Part shown: piece by piece, positions 54,224-62,998 of the stretch
Position numbering within the stretch: the first letter of the stretch is position 1
How the letters are laid out: each line of letters begins with the position of its first letter
Assembly: GCF_009797935.1 (NCBI RefSeq)
Contig: NZ_VOLC01000007.1
Coordinates: 186,001 to 250,000 of the forward strand
From: Lunatibacter salilacus
GTDB taxonomy: Bacteria > Bacteroidota > Bacteroidia > Cytophagales > Cyclobacteriaceae
Direction of reading: 5' to 3'
Length of the DNA: 64,000 nucleotides
Program-made: the position numbers and the translations under genes
The notes under the pieces: generated by a model
What the model was told of the DNA's origin: nothing
Database searches by the model: none
Seen by the model: only the letters and a program-made list of their open reading frames with translations

Positions 54224-54994
54224 TTAAATTAAATAGAAAAAGGTAAATACAAATACCCAAACCAAATCCACAAAGTGCCAATACAATCCGATTTTTTCGA
54301 CCATTTCATAATGCCCTCTTTGCTCGTAGATACCAACAGCTGCTTGGTAAAATGCCAAGAACAACAATACTACGCCGATGGTTACGTGGAAACCGTGGAA
54401 TCCGGTGATAACAAAGAATAGTTGGGCAAAGGGGGCAGGGCCGTATTCATTTACCAGAAGATTTGCTCCAAAGACAGTCTCCGAAACTAGACGGTTAAGC
54501 GAATTTACGTATTCCAACATGGTGCCTTCGTCCGTTCCATGGATAAAGTGAGACCATTCCCAGGCTTGGCAGCTAAGGAAGGTAATCCCTCCCAGCAGAG
54601 TCCATAATAACCATTTTACCACGTCACTCCTGTCATTTCTATGACCTGCTTCCACAGCCAATACCATGGTAACAGAGCTCATGATGAGTATAAAGGTCAT
54701 CAATCCTACAAAAACGAGCGGAAAGTGCATTCCATGTAATAATGGAAGGGCATCAAAAATCATCTCTGGAATTGGCCAATATTCATTGGAACTTACGAAT
54801 TCCGCAGATGCACCCTCATAGGCGGGGTAACTCATGCGAATAGCGCCGTAGGTGATTAAGAATGCTCCAAAAGTGAAAATATCTGACAGGAGGAAAAACC
54901 ACATCATAAGCTTACCATAGCTCGCCTTCAGTGGTTCGTTTCCACCTCCCCATACCCCTCTTTTTGATTTGATTTCGATAGCAGTCGATGACAT
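54224..54994 (-). CDS. Cytochrome c oxidase subunit III (copy A)
   Basis: 256 residues, about six membrane helices. LMMWFFLLSDIFTFGAFLITYGAIR near the N-terminus and FHGFHVTIGVVLL plus LYWHFVDLVWVFVFTFFYLI at the C-terminus are the hallmarks of COX3. It contains an inserted loop (~72-92 and ~150-180). Stabilises subunit I and its proton entry. A second COX3-type gene is directly upstream. Confidence 0.92.
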   Translation of the reverse strand: MSSTAIEIKSKRGVWGGGNEPLKASYGKLMMWFFLLSDIFTFGAFLITYGAIRMSYPAYEGASAEFVSSNEYWPIPEMIFDALPLLHGMHFPLVFVGLMTFILIMSSVTMVLAVEAGHRNDRSDVVKWLLWTLLGGITFLSCQAWEWSHFIHGTDEGTMLEYVNSLNRLVSETVFGANLLVNEYGPAPFAQLFFVITGFHGFHVTIGVVLLFLAFYQAAVGIYEQRGHYEMVEKIGLYWHFVDLVWVFVFTFFYLI

Positions 54995-55013
54995 AAGTTG
55001 ATGATTATTTTAT

Positions 55014-55595
55014 TTAATGATTCAGCAGTAAAAACATGAACAGATACAACCAAAGTCCTCCAAGGAAATGCCAATACGTGGTACACATTTCCATTTGAGC
55101 CATGTTTTGGGAATGGATCTTAAATCTTAGGGACGAAATTAATACAATAATTAGAAAAATCACACCACTAATTAAATGTATTGCATGCAAACCGGTAAAA
55201 ACGTACAAAAAGGAGCCTGCCGGATTGCCCACAAAATACACATCCTGATCTACGAGTGCCACCCAACTGTACCACTGACCAATCAAAAATGTCACTCCCA
55301 GTATAGCAGTTACAAGCAATGCAATACGCAATTGATCCAATGAATCTTTCTTAGCGGACAAGTATGCCCAATGAAGGGAGATACTACTCAGGATAATCAC
55401 AATTGACGTATACCAAAATATATCCGGCAACTCAAACTCAAGCCAGTTTCCCTCTGACATACGGACAATATAGGCTGACGTCATCGATGCGAAAATCATC
55501 ACAACGCTAACGATAAACAACCACAATGCAAACTTTTTGGGATGCATTGCCAGCGGCTGCTCGGCACCTTCTATATAGGCTAATTTCTCTTCCAT
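55014..55595 (-). CDS. Cytochrome c oxidase subunit III (copy B, CyoC-like)
   Basis: 193 residues with five membrane helices, the short COX3 form. HPKKFALWLFIVSVVMIFASMTSAYIV begins it; FTGLHAIHLISGV and TYWHFLGGLWLYLFMFLLL end it. Its ATG shares a base with the ctaB stop (TAATG). Two subunit III-type proteins in one cluster are common in Bacteroidota. Confidence 0.9.
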   Translation of the reverse strand: MEEKLAYIEGAEQPLAMHPKKFALWLFIVSVVMIFASMTSAYIVRMSEGNWLEFELPDIFWYTSIVIILSSISLHWAYLSAKKDSLDQLRIALLVTAILGVTFLIGQWYSWVALVDQDVYFVGNPAGSFLYVFTGLHAIHLISGVIFLIIVLISSLRFKIHSQNMAQMEMCTTYWHFLGGLWLYLFMFLLLNH

Positions 55596-56500
55596 TATTG
55601 AACTTTATCTAATAAATAAGCAATTTGTACGATAGGTAGATAAAGGAAGGAACCAAACATGATCCGCAGTGCTGATTTTCTGGAACAATCCTTCATAAGA
55701 GAAAAGGTCTGAGCCAAGAACAACACCCCACAAAGTGTCGCTACTATTCCCGAATTAATTCCCGTTAATCCAAAATAGGTTGGCAGTAAACCCAAGGGCA
55801 ATAAGAATAGCGTATAAATCATAATTTGGATAGCTGTATTGAGATCCTTTTTACCGCCCAGGGGCAATAGTTTAAAACCTGCCCGCTTATAATCATCGTC
55901 ACTTACCCAGGCAATTGCCCAAAAATGGGGGAATTGCCAGACAAACTGGATTCCGAAAATAATCATCGCCTCATAGGTGATCGCCCCGGTGGCGGCTACC
56001 CAACCCAATAAGGGAGGCATTGCTCCAGGTATAGCCCCCACCAATACCGCGATAGGTCCTACACGCTTCAGTGGAGTATATACGAACACGTACAAAATCA
56101 TGCTTAATATACCCAGATAGGTGGTAAGCGGATTTGTGAAAAGCCAGAGCATTCCGATACCTGTCAGTGCCGTAATCAATGTAAACCATTGAGCTTCTAC
56201 CAAGGAAATAACATTCATCGGTAGCGGCCTTCCCTGGGTCCGCTTCATCAACTTATCCAGGTCTCTCTCCAAAATCTCGTTGGCAGCTCCCGATGCTCCA
56301 CTGATAAGAAATCCTCCAAAAACCAACCCGGCAAGTCCTGCCCACGAAAAACTGGGCGATGTATGACCAAGGATAAATCCAAAAACTGCAGAAAACGTTA
56401 CCAAAGCAGAGAGCCTGAATTTCAGCAAGTCATAATAAGCCTTCAACCTAACACCTAAGGTCACTTGAAATACATTATCACTAATATTTATACTACTCAT
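55595..56500 (-). CDS. ctaB: Protohaem IX farnesyltransferase (haem O synthase)
   Basis: Attaches a farnesyl group to haem B to make haem O at the inner membrane. 301 residues, nine membrane helices. The prenyltransferase Asp-rich motif is in NEILERDLDKLMKRTQGRPLP, and the second one in WVSDDDYKRAGFKLLP. Lies directly after ctaA, so haem O and haem A synthesis are consecutive genes. Confidence 0.95.
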   Translation of the reverse strand: MSSINISDNVFQVTLGVRLKAYYDLLKFRLSALVTFSAVFGFILGHTSPSFSWAGLAGLVFGGFLISGASGAANEILERDLDKLMKRTQGRPLPMNVISLVEAQWFTLITALTGIGMLWLFTNPLTTYLGILSMILYVFVYTPLKRVGPIAVLVGAIPGAMPPLLGWVAATGAITYEAMIIFGIQFVWQFPHFWAIAWVSDDDYKRAGFKLLPLGGKKDLNTAIQIMIYTLFLLPLGLLPTYFGLTGINSGIVATLCGVLFLAQTFSLMKDCSRKSALRIMFGSFLYLPIVQIAYLLDKVQ

Positions 56501-56510
56501 TTCTATAGAA

Positions 56511-57590
56511 TTAAGAAGCTATTTTTTTAAAGACATACTTACTATGCCTGATTTCTAACCAAATAAAGAACTGAATACCTACAATCAATGTCCCAAACAG
56601 TAAATGTATAGGTTGCAAGAAGGCGGGAATCCCGAAATAAGCCATTCCTACTCCCGAGAGAATCTCCAGTACTATAATTGCTAACAACCAAAATGTCAAT
56701 TGATAAATCAACGAAGATTTATTCATTTGTTTGAATACCAAATATCCAAACACAAGGTGTAAGGCCAAAATAAACAAGGAATAAGATCTGTGGATAAGAA
56801 AGGTGGTTCCCAACCCCTCAATCCAAGAATCCCGATATGTATGAGAAAATTTTCTCGCTATTTCATCCACTTCTTCCCTAACCTGCGTTCCCAATACAAT
56901 TTGGATAACCATTAGCAACATACAAACTGCTATCACATAGCCCAATGATTGATTTTCAATATCACCGATTGAGGCTTGACGGCCCGATTGGTAGGCTAAG
57001 AAATAAATATACAACAACAGACAAACTATCACCAAGGCGAGTAGCATATGAACGGTAATCATCCATTGCAGGAGATTAGTAGACACGACTATGGATCCTA
57101 TCCAACCCTGAAATAGAACCAAGATAAGCGCACTTATACTCAAATACGTAAATTTTCTGTCTAATTTCCATATCAAGATCGCCCTGTAAACTGTAACCAA
57201 AACCAAAAGCCCGATTACGGCTCCAATAAGTCTATTGATATATTCGATCCAGGTCTTGGTTGCGTTGAAAGGCTCCTCTTGAGCAACACTTTCGTCCTGC
57301 AAAATCTGCTGGCCCAGTTCAGAGAATCCGATGGAAGCCAGCAAATCCGCAAATCGCTCGTTCTTGGCCAGACGCTGTTGGACATAAACCTCCAGATAAT
57401 CATTTGGGAGCTGATCCACGCTAGTAGGTGGAATCCAGCTCCCAAAACATTTTGGCCAATCGGGACATCCCATACCAGATCCGGTACTTCTGACTATCCC
57501 CCCAACCAATATTAGAAAATAAATAGCTGCCGTAGTTATCAAACTGATACGACGGAAGCTATCTATATTTTTACGATCCTTTATATTCAT
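56511..57590 (-). CDS. ctaA: Haem A synthase (COX15/CtaA family)
   Basis: Converts haem O to haem A. 359 residues from ATG 57590 (MNIKDRKNIDS), overlapping the coxA stop by 20 bases. Eight membrane helices. Seen: GSGMGCPDWPKCFG after the first helix, VHMLLAL in the first half, and IHRSYSL and PIHLLFG in the second half. The first-half motif that usually reads EYxHR reads EYINR here (codon AAT), so the His that normally ligates haem is Asn. The rest of the family pattern is intact. Confidence 0.92.
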   Translation of the reverse strand: MNIKDRKNIDSFRRISLITTAAIYFLILVGGIVRSTGSGMGCPDWPKCFGSWIPPTSVDQLPNDYLEVYVQQRLAKNERFADLLASIGFSELGQQILQDESVAQEEPFNATKTWIEYINRLIGAVIGLLVLVTVYRAILIWKLDRKFTYLSISALILVLFQGWIGSIVVSTNLLQWMITVHMLLALVIVCLLLYIYFLAYQSGRQASIGDIENQSLGYVIAVCMLLMVIQIVLGTQVREEVDEIARKFSHTYRDSWIEGLGTTFLIHRSYSLFILALHLVFGYLVFKQMNKSSLIYQLTFWLLAIIVLEILSGVGMAYFGIPAFLQPIHLLFGTLIVGIQFFIWLEIRHSKYVFKKIAS

Positions 57591-59463
57591 TAGCAACCAA
57601 AACCTGCTCCTCCTCGGCTATAATCTCTTTCTCCAAATTCACCAACTTCTCCTCATGAGGCAAGTTCGATTCCGGAGTAACGGAAAGAGGAACAGTCTGT
57701 GGAATGAAATCTTCCTTAGCGCCAGGCTTTGAATAATCATAGGGCCATCTATAGACCGAAGGTATCTCACCCGGCCAGTTACCGTGTTTAGGATGTAATG
57801 GAGTAGTCCATTCCAATGTATTGGACTGCCATGGATTAAGCGAAGCAATCCTACCCCTAAACATGCTGTAGAAGAAGTTAAACAGAAAGATAAACTGAGC
57901 TGCAAAGGTAATGATAGCCGCTACAGATACAAACATGTTCAAATCGGTATACATATCCGTGAAGGAGAAGGTGGACCAGCTATAGTATCGTCTCGGAAAC
58001 CCAGCGATACCGATGTAGTGCATGGGGAAAAAGACCATGTACACACCTACGAAAGTCAACCAAAAGTGTATAGAACCTAATTTCTCATCCATCATCCTTC
58101 CAAACATTTTAGGGAACCAATGATAAACTCCGGCCATCAATCCAAAGAACGAAGCCGATCCCATCACCAGGTGAAAATGGGCTACAACGAAATAGGTGTC
58201 ATGCAATTGAATATCAATGGCAGAGTTTCCTAAGAATATACCTGTAAGACCTCCAGAAATAAAGAAGGATACCAGACCAATAGAAAACATCATCGCAGTA
58301 GTAAATCTCAAATTACCTCTCCAGAGTGTAGTCAGGTAATTAAATACTTTAACTGCTGAAGGGACTGCGATAATCAATGTCAAGAACATAAATATCGAGC
58401 CCAAGAAAGGATTAAGCCCTGAGACAAACATGTGGTGTGCCCATACAACAAAAGAAAGTATGGTAATACCAAGCATGGAAATTATCATGGCTTTATATCC
58501 GAAAATAGGTTTTCTAGAATTGGTTGCTATGATTTCTGAGGTAATTCCCAAAGCAGGCAAGAGTACAATATAAACTTCAGGGTGACCAAGGAACCAGAAC
58601 AAGTGTTGGTATAGAACTGCGCTACCACCTGTATTTGGAAGGGCTTCACCACCGATATAGATATCAGACAAGTAGAAACTAGTACCAAAGCTACGGTCAA
58701 ACACCAATAACAATGCGGCAGAGAATAGAACCGGGAATGATAATAGACCGATTACCGCAGTAAGGAAGAAAGCCCAGATCGTCAGAGGCAATCTGGCAAA
58801 GGACATGCCTTTAGTCCTTAAATTAATAACTGTAGTTATGTAATTTATACCACCCAAGAGAGATGAAGCAATAAAAAACGTCATGGAAACCAACCACAGC
58901 GTCATCCCCAAACCTGAACCGGGCATAGCCTGCTCCAAAGCTGACAACGGAGGATATACAACCCACCCCCCACTAGCTGGACCACGCTCGAGGAATAGCG
59001 ATATGAACATAATGACTCCAGAGGTAAAGAAGAACCAGTAGGATAACATGTTCATAAAACCAGAAGCCATATCCCTGGCTCCAATCTGAAGTGGAATCAG
59101 AAAGTTGGAAAATGTACCACTCAATCCGGCTGTCAATACAAAGAACACCATAATGGTTCCGTGCATGGTTACCAGCGCCAAATAGAAATTGGGATCCAAT
59201 TGGCCTGTCTCTGTAATCCAACCGCCCAAAAGAGGTCTAAGAAATTCCAAATTCATATCTGGAAAGCCTAATTGTAATCTGAACAAAATGGACAAGAATC
59301 CACCAATCAGTGCCCAAAACATACCGGTAACAAGAAATTGTTTACCGATCATTTTATGGTCCTGAGTGAAGATATACTTTGTTATAAAGCCATCTTCATG
59401 CTCGTGGTCATGATGATCATCATGCGCTGAAACATCATGTGCTGAAACGTTAGCTACCGACAT
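57571..59463 (-). CDS. Cytochrome c oxidase subunit I
   Basis: 630 residues, twelve helices. The catalytic core holds haem a, haem a3 and CuB: TMHGTIMVFF, LGHPEVYI (with the Glu of A1-type oxidases and the cross-linked Tyr), VVWAHHMF and VVAHFHLVMG. Reduces O2 to water and pumps protons. A hydrophilic C-terminal tail of ~60 residues is present. Lies between coxB and ctaA in the act-cox operon. Confidence 0.96.
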   Translation of the reverse strand: MSVANVSAHDVSAHDDHHDHEHEDGFITKYIFTQDHKMIGKQFLVTGMFWALIGGFLSILFRLQLGFPDMNLEFLRPLLGGWITETGQLDPNFYLALVTMHGTIMVFFVLTAGLSGTFSNFLIPLQIGARDMASGFMNMLSYWFFFTSGVIMFISLFLERGPASGGWVVYPPLSALEQAMPGSGLGMTLWLVSMTFFIASSLLGGINYITTVINLRTKGMSFARLPLTIWAFFLTAVIGLLSFPVLFSAALLLVFDRSFGTSFYLSDIYIGGEALPNTGGSAVLYQHLFWFLGHPEVYIVLLPALGITSEIIATNSRKPIFGYKAMIISMLGITILSFVVWAHHMFVSGLNPFLGSIFMFLTLIIAVPSAVKVFNYLTTLWRGNLRFTTAMMFSIGLVSFFISGGLTGIFLGNSAIDIQLHDTYFVVAHFHLVMGSASFFGLMAGVYHWFPKMFGRMMDEKLGSIHFWLTFVGVYMVFFPMHYIGIAGFPRRYYSWSTFSFTDMYTDLNMFVSVAAIITFAAQFIFLFNFFYSMFRGRIASLNPWQSNTLEWTTPLHPKHGNWPGEIPSVYRWPYDYSKPGAKEDFIPQTVPLSVTPESNLPHEEKLVNLEKEIIAEEEQVLVANEYKGS

Positions 59464-59490
59464 ATTTTAATTGATTAAATATTAATATCC

Positions 59491-60516
59491 TTATTGGTTT
59501 GCAGTCTCTGCCAATTTTTTATCTTCTATTGGAAGATCCAAAACTAAACTTGGATTGGATTCTACAAAAGTTTTTTGTTCACTGAACCACTTTCTATATT
59601 CTTCAGGTTCTACCACAGTAATCACTCTCCTCATAGAAAAGTGTCCACTACCACAGACCTCTGTACAAGCTATTTCGTATTCGAATTCTTCATCACCTAG
59701 CTCTGCTCTCATTTCAGCGGTAGTTTTGGTGGGTACGAACCAAAAACGGGTAGGCATTCCGGGCACTGCATCCATTTTAAGACGCATATGAGGGGCAAAT
59801 ACAGAATGTAGAACGTCCCTTGCGCGAATTTTGAAAAGAACCGGTTCTCCCTTGGGAATAACTACTGATTGCGATGGAAAGTCATCTCTAGAGTTTTGGT
59901 CAGAAAAATCTACGCCCCTTGAATTAGTAGCGTTGATTAGCCGATAATCAAAATCGCCTAAAATATTATCCTTTCCTGGGTATCGAATTTCCCATGCAAA
60001 TTGATAACCCAATAATTCAATCTCGTGAGCTCCCTCTGGAGCAGGATCAGTGATGTCTGTCCATGCTCTCCATCCGGAGATAACAAGCAACGCGAGTACA
60101 ACAGCAGGCACTAAAGTCCAAATAACTTCCAGTTTGTTGTTATCTGGATAATAAGAGGCCCTTCTATCGGTTCTGTATTGATATTTATAAGGAAACCAGA
60201 ATAGCAGGATGTGAGTCAAAATGAAAATGAACCCGGTAACCGCCATTGTAACCCAGAAAAGCCTGTCAGTTATTACACCATGTTCAGACGCTATTGGCAA
60301 TTGATAATTGCTGAATTCCTTGATAGAATACCAGGTCATTAGGACAAAAGTACCAACTAAAAAAACCACAAACAGTGCAGCATTAACCTTATTAGAGGTC
60401 GTCTGTATCTTTTTATCAGAACCTTTGGCAACAGAAATAAGCGTTTGAATTCGGTACACCATCCAAATAACGGACAGTAACAGAACAACACCGATGGCAA
60501 TAAGAAATCCGTACAT
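59491..60516 (-). CDS. Cytochrome c oxidase subunit II (CuA)
   Basis: 341 residues. Three membrane helices (one more than usual at the N-terminus), then the periplasmic cupredoxin domain with LGYQFAWEIRYPGKDN, the His in LHSVFAPHMR, and the CuA ligands in CTEVCGSGHFSMR. No C-terminal cytochrome c domain, so electrons likely come from the cytochrome of alternative complex III. Directly downstream of actF. Confidence 0.95.
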   Translation of the reverse strand: MYGFLIAIGVVLLLSVIWMVYRIQTLISVAKGSDKKIQTTSNKVNAALFVVFLVGTFVLMTWYSIKEFSNYQLPIASEHGVITDRLFWVTMAVTGFIFILTHILLFWFPYKYQYRTDRRASYYPDNNKLEVIWTLVPAVVLALLVISGWRAWTDITDPAPEGAHEIELLGYQFAWEIRYPGKDNILGDFDYRLINATNSRGVDFSDQNSRDDFPSQSVVIPKGEPVLFKIRARDVLHSVFAPHMRLKMDAVPGMPTRFWFVPTKTTAEMRAELGDEEFEYEIACTEVCGSGHFSMRRVITVVEPEEYRKWFSEQKTFVESNPSLVLDLPIEDKKLAETANQ

Positions 60517-60540
60517 AATATTTAATTTTTCGGATAAAAT

Positions 60541-61827
60541 TTAAATGTGATGATGAAGACTTTCCTCTAACATGGGGTGATTTTTGGCTATCAAATTTCC
60601 TTTGGAAAGATTAGTCAAAACCACCAGGACAAAAGCCGAAGCATAGACTAGCAACAAACCTATCTCCATTAATCCAATACCTCCATTATGTCCCAATGTA
60701 CCGGGTTGAATCATTAGGAAGAAATCTATCCAATGTCCAAATAGAATCAAGGTACATACAAGCTTTAGAAATACACCATGTCTCTTCGAATCTCGTGTCA
60801 TTAGAACAAAGAACGGCAACACAAAGTTTAAGCCTATATTTACATAAATGAACGATCCATACACATCACTGGAGAGTCTCTCAATAAAATAAACAGACTC
60901 CTCAGGGATATTGGCGTAATAGATCAACAAGAACTGCGAAAACCAGATATAAGTCCAGAAAATGGAGAATGCGAAAACATATTTACCCATATCGTGAATA
61001 TGGTTTTGGTTAACCATTTCAAGATATCCCCTGTCCTTTAGGAAGAGAATAAAAAGGGTAATAGCGGACAAACCGGCAACAAACCAAGATGCAAACACAT
61101 ACCAACCAAACAAGGTGGAAAACCAATGCGTATCAATGGACATTACCCAATCCCACGCACTCATTGAAGATGAAACGGCAAAGAAAACCAAGAAAATGGC
61201 AGACCATTTTCTCATCGCATACCAATAGCTGTTACCACCATGTAAATCTTCCTGTTGGGATAGATTTTTCAATTTATTGAAAAAGAAAACCCAAAACCCA
61301 AAAAACAGAATCATCCTAACTATAAAGAAAACCGGGAAGGTACCCTTTTCTAAAGGCCAGTAAAAGAAAGCTCCTTTTCCGTCTATGATCCTATCATAGG
61401 TCTCCGTTCCCTTGTCGTAAACATAGCTGTGGGTCCAGTGAAATAAGTCGTGATTGGCTATAAAGAATGTTCCAAGCATCAATACCGCGGCAATAGGCAG
61501 CCAATGACCAAAAGAGATCATCAATCGAACCAATGGAGCCGACCATCCAGCCTGAGCGGCATATTGAATTGCAAAAAAGAAAACTCCGATAATGGCTATT
61601 CCTGTAAAATAAACATTATTGATCCAAAGATTGGCGAAAAGTCGCTGACTCCAATGAAAGGCATGGTGATCAGCATCTCCCTCATGGCCGTGTCCACCAA
61701 ACATTCCAAGAAGAATCCCTAACACGAGAAGAACGGCTCCCGCCACTCCAACCGTAATCACCGTTTTCTTAAGACCGGCGGTAAAATCAAATTTTTGATC
61801 TAAGTTATAATTAGTTCCTTGTGCCAT
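60541..61827 (-). CDS. actF: Alternative complex III subunit ActF
   Basis: 428 residues, about ten membrane helices, of the quinol:cytochrome c oxidoreductase ActF family. It begins with a hydrophobic helix and a His-rich GGHGHEGDADHHAFHW segment, and ends in a His-rich tail (SLHHHI). Membrane scaffold of ACIII, homologous to ActC/NrfD. Upstream it is three bases from actE; downstream it leads into the oxidase genes. Confidence 0.92.
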   Translation of the reverse strand: MAQGTNYNLDQKFDFTAGLKKTVITVGVAGAVLLVLGILLGMFGGHGHEGDADHHAFHWSQRLFANLWINNVYFTGIAIIGVFFFAIQYAAQAGWSAPLVRLMISFGHWLPIAAVLMLGTFFIANHDLFHWTHSYVYDKGTETYDRIIDGKGAFFYWPLEKGTFPVFFIVRMILFFGFWVFFFNKLKNLSQQEDLHGGNSYWYAMRKWSAIFLVFFAVSSSMSAWDWVMSIDTHWFSTLFGWYVFASWFVAGLSAITLFILFLKDRGYLEMVNQNHIHDMGKYVFAFSIFWTYIWFSQFLLIYYANIPEESVYFIERLSSDVYGSFIYVNIGLNFVLPFFVLMTRDSKRHGVFLKLVCTLILFGHWIDFFLMIQPGTLGHNGGIGLMEIGLLLVYASAFVLVVLTNLSKGNLIAKNHPMLEESLHHHI

Positions 61828-61830
61828 TTC

Positions 61831-62454
61831 TTATTTCTGGATTTCTTGTTTAACATAGTGCACAATTTTCCACCTTTTTTCGATTGAAATCTGGGATCCG
61901 TGAGGACCCATTCTTCCTTTACCATGAGTAATGACGTGAAAAACGTGTCCGTCAGAAAGCTCCAAATAGGCACCACCCTTCAGGTTCGCAACACCACCAA
62001 TTACTTCTCCAACTTTTCCGTCTCCTTCTCCAGCCGGACCGTGGCATGCGGAACAATATTGCATGTAGAGTTGACCACCTTGGGCCAGTACTTCATCTGA
62101 AGATTCAATTGGATTTTCAACTAAAGCAGCTCCTTCAAGATCTGCGACTCGCAATCGATACGGAAGAGTGCCGTTATTGCTTCTTGGAACTGTATTGGGT
62201 ACAGGTTCCCGCATGTTCATGCCATTCGGATTATTGATGTTACTATTGAAAAACTCACCCTTACCGTCTTCCCGGTTTGAAAGCCACATGCCTTCTTCTT
62301 CATTTTTGATTTGGGTGAGCGGTTCATAGGCTACCGAATGGTACATTTGCGGAGCATATTCAGTCCCCGGATAATCACCGGAAGCACTGCAGGATGCTAA
62401 TCCTACTGAAACACCAGCAATTGCCATTAAATATGTGGATATTGTAATTTTCAT
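61831..62454 (-). CDS. actE: Alternative complex III cytochrome c subunit ActE
   Basis: 207 residues. Lipobox-type N-terminus (VGLASCSA, Cys22), so a lipoprotein of the periplasmic face. A single c-type haem motif YCSACHGPAGEGDG near residue 133 and the axial Met in KGRMGPHG near the C-terminus. Relays electrons from ACIII toward the oxidase. Tightly packed between actD and actF. Confidence 0.93.
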   Translation of the reverse strand: MKITISTYLMAIAGVSVGLASCSASGDYPGTEYAPQMYHSVAYEPLTQIKNEEEGMWLSNREDGKGEFFNSNINNPNGMNMREPVPNTVPRSNNGTLPYRLRVADLEGAALVENPIESSDEVLAQGGQLYMQYCSACHGPAGEGDGKVGEVIGGVANLKGGAYLELSDGHVFHVITHGKGRMGPHGSQISIEKRWKIVHYVKQEIQK

Positions 62455-62468
62455 ATGTTATCAATTAC

Positions 62469-62996
62469 CTATTCAAAATTTTTACGATTTATCTCCGTAG
62501 CACCCGAGTTTTTTAACACATCGCTAATTGCCTCAGTTGTCAAAGATGCATTGTTGGCGATATCAATGGCCATGACATGCTTGTCATCCGTACTGCGAAG
62601 ATCAAAGATTCTGGGCTGACCCCATGGCTTAAGATTACTAGTTGCCATAAATACCCCTACCATGCCAAATGCCGCAAGCAAAACTGTAAGTTCGAAGGTA
62701 ACCGGCACAAAGGTAATTGAAGCGAAATCCTTTCCTCCAATGATCATCGGCCAGTCAAACTTGTTCATGTAAAATTGCATGGTAAGGGCCAAAGTTGTTC
62801 CTAAAAGGCCAAACATAAAGGCAGCAATGGGTAACCTGCTTCGTTTATATCCGAGGACTTCATCCAAACCATGTATAGGATAAGGGGAGTAAACCTCATG
62901 TATTTTAATGCCGCTTTTTCTTACATCCTTAACGGCATTCAGCAATACATCCTCATCGTCAAAGATTCCTAAAATAAAATTACTATCTCTTTCCAT
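62469..62996 (-). CDS. actD: Alternative complex III subunit ActD (DUF3341)
   Basis: 175 residues with two membrane helices (~55-75 and ~102-118) and short cytosolic ends; DSNFILGIFDDEDVLLNAV at the N-terminus and VHEVYSPYPIHGLDE-like segment (IHEVYSPYPIHGLDEVLG) are the ActD/DUF3341 signature. No cofactor. Sits between actC and actE with 2- and 14-base gaps. Confidence 0.92.
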   Translation of the reverse strand: MERDSNFILGIFDDEDVLLNAVKDVRKSGIKIHEVYSPYPIHGLDEVLGYKRSRLPIAAFMFGLLGTTLALTMQFYMNKFDWPMIIGGKDFASITFVPVTFELTVLLAAFGMVGVFMATSNLKPWGQPRIFDLRSTDDKHVMAIDIANNASLTTEAISDVLKNSGATEINRKNFE

Positions 62997-62998
62997 GA

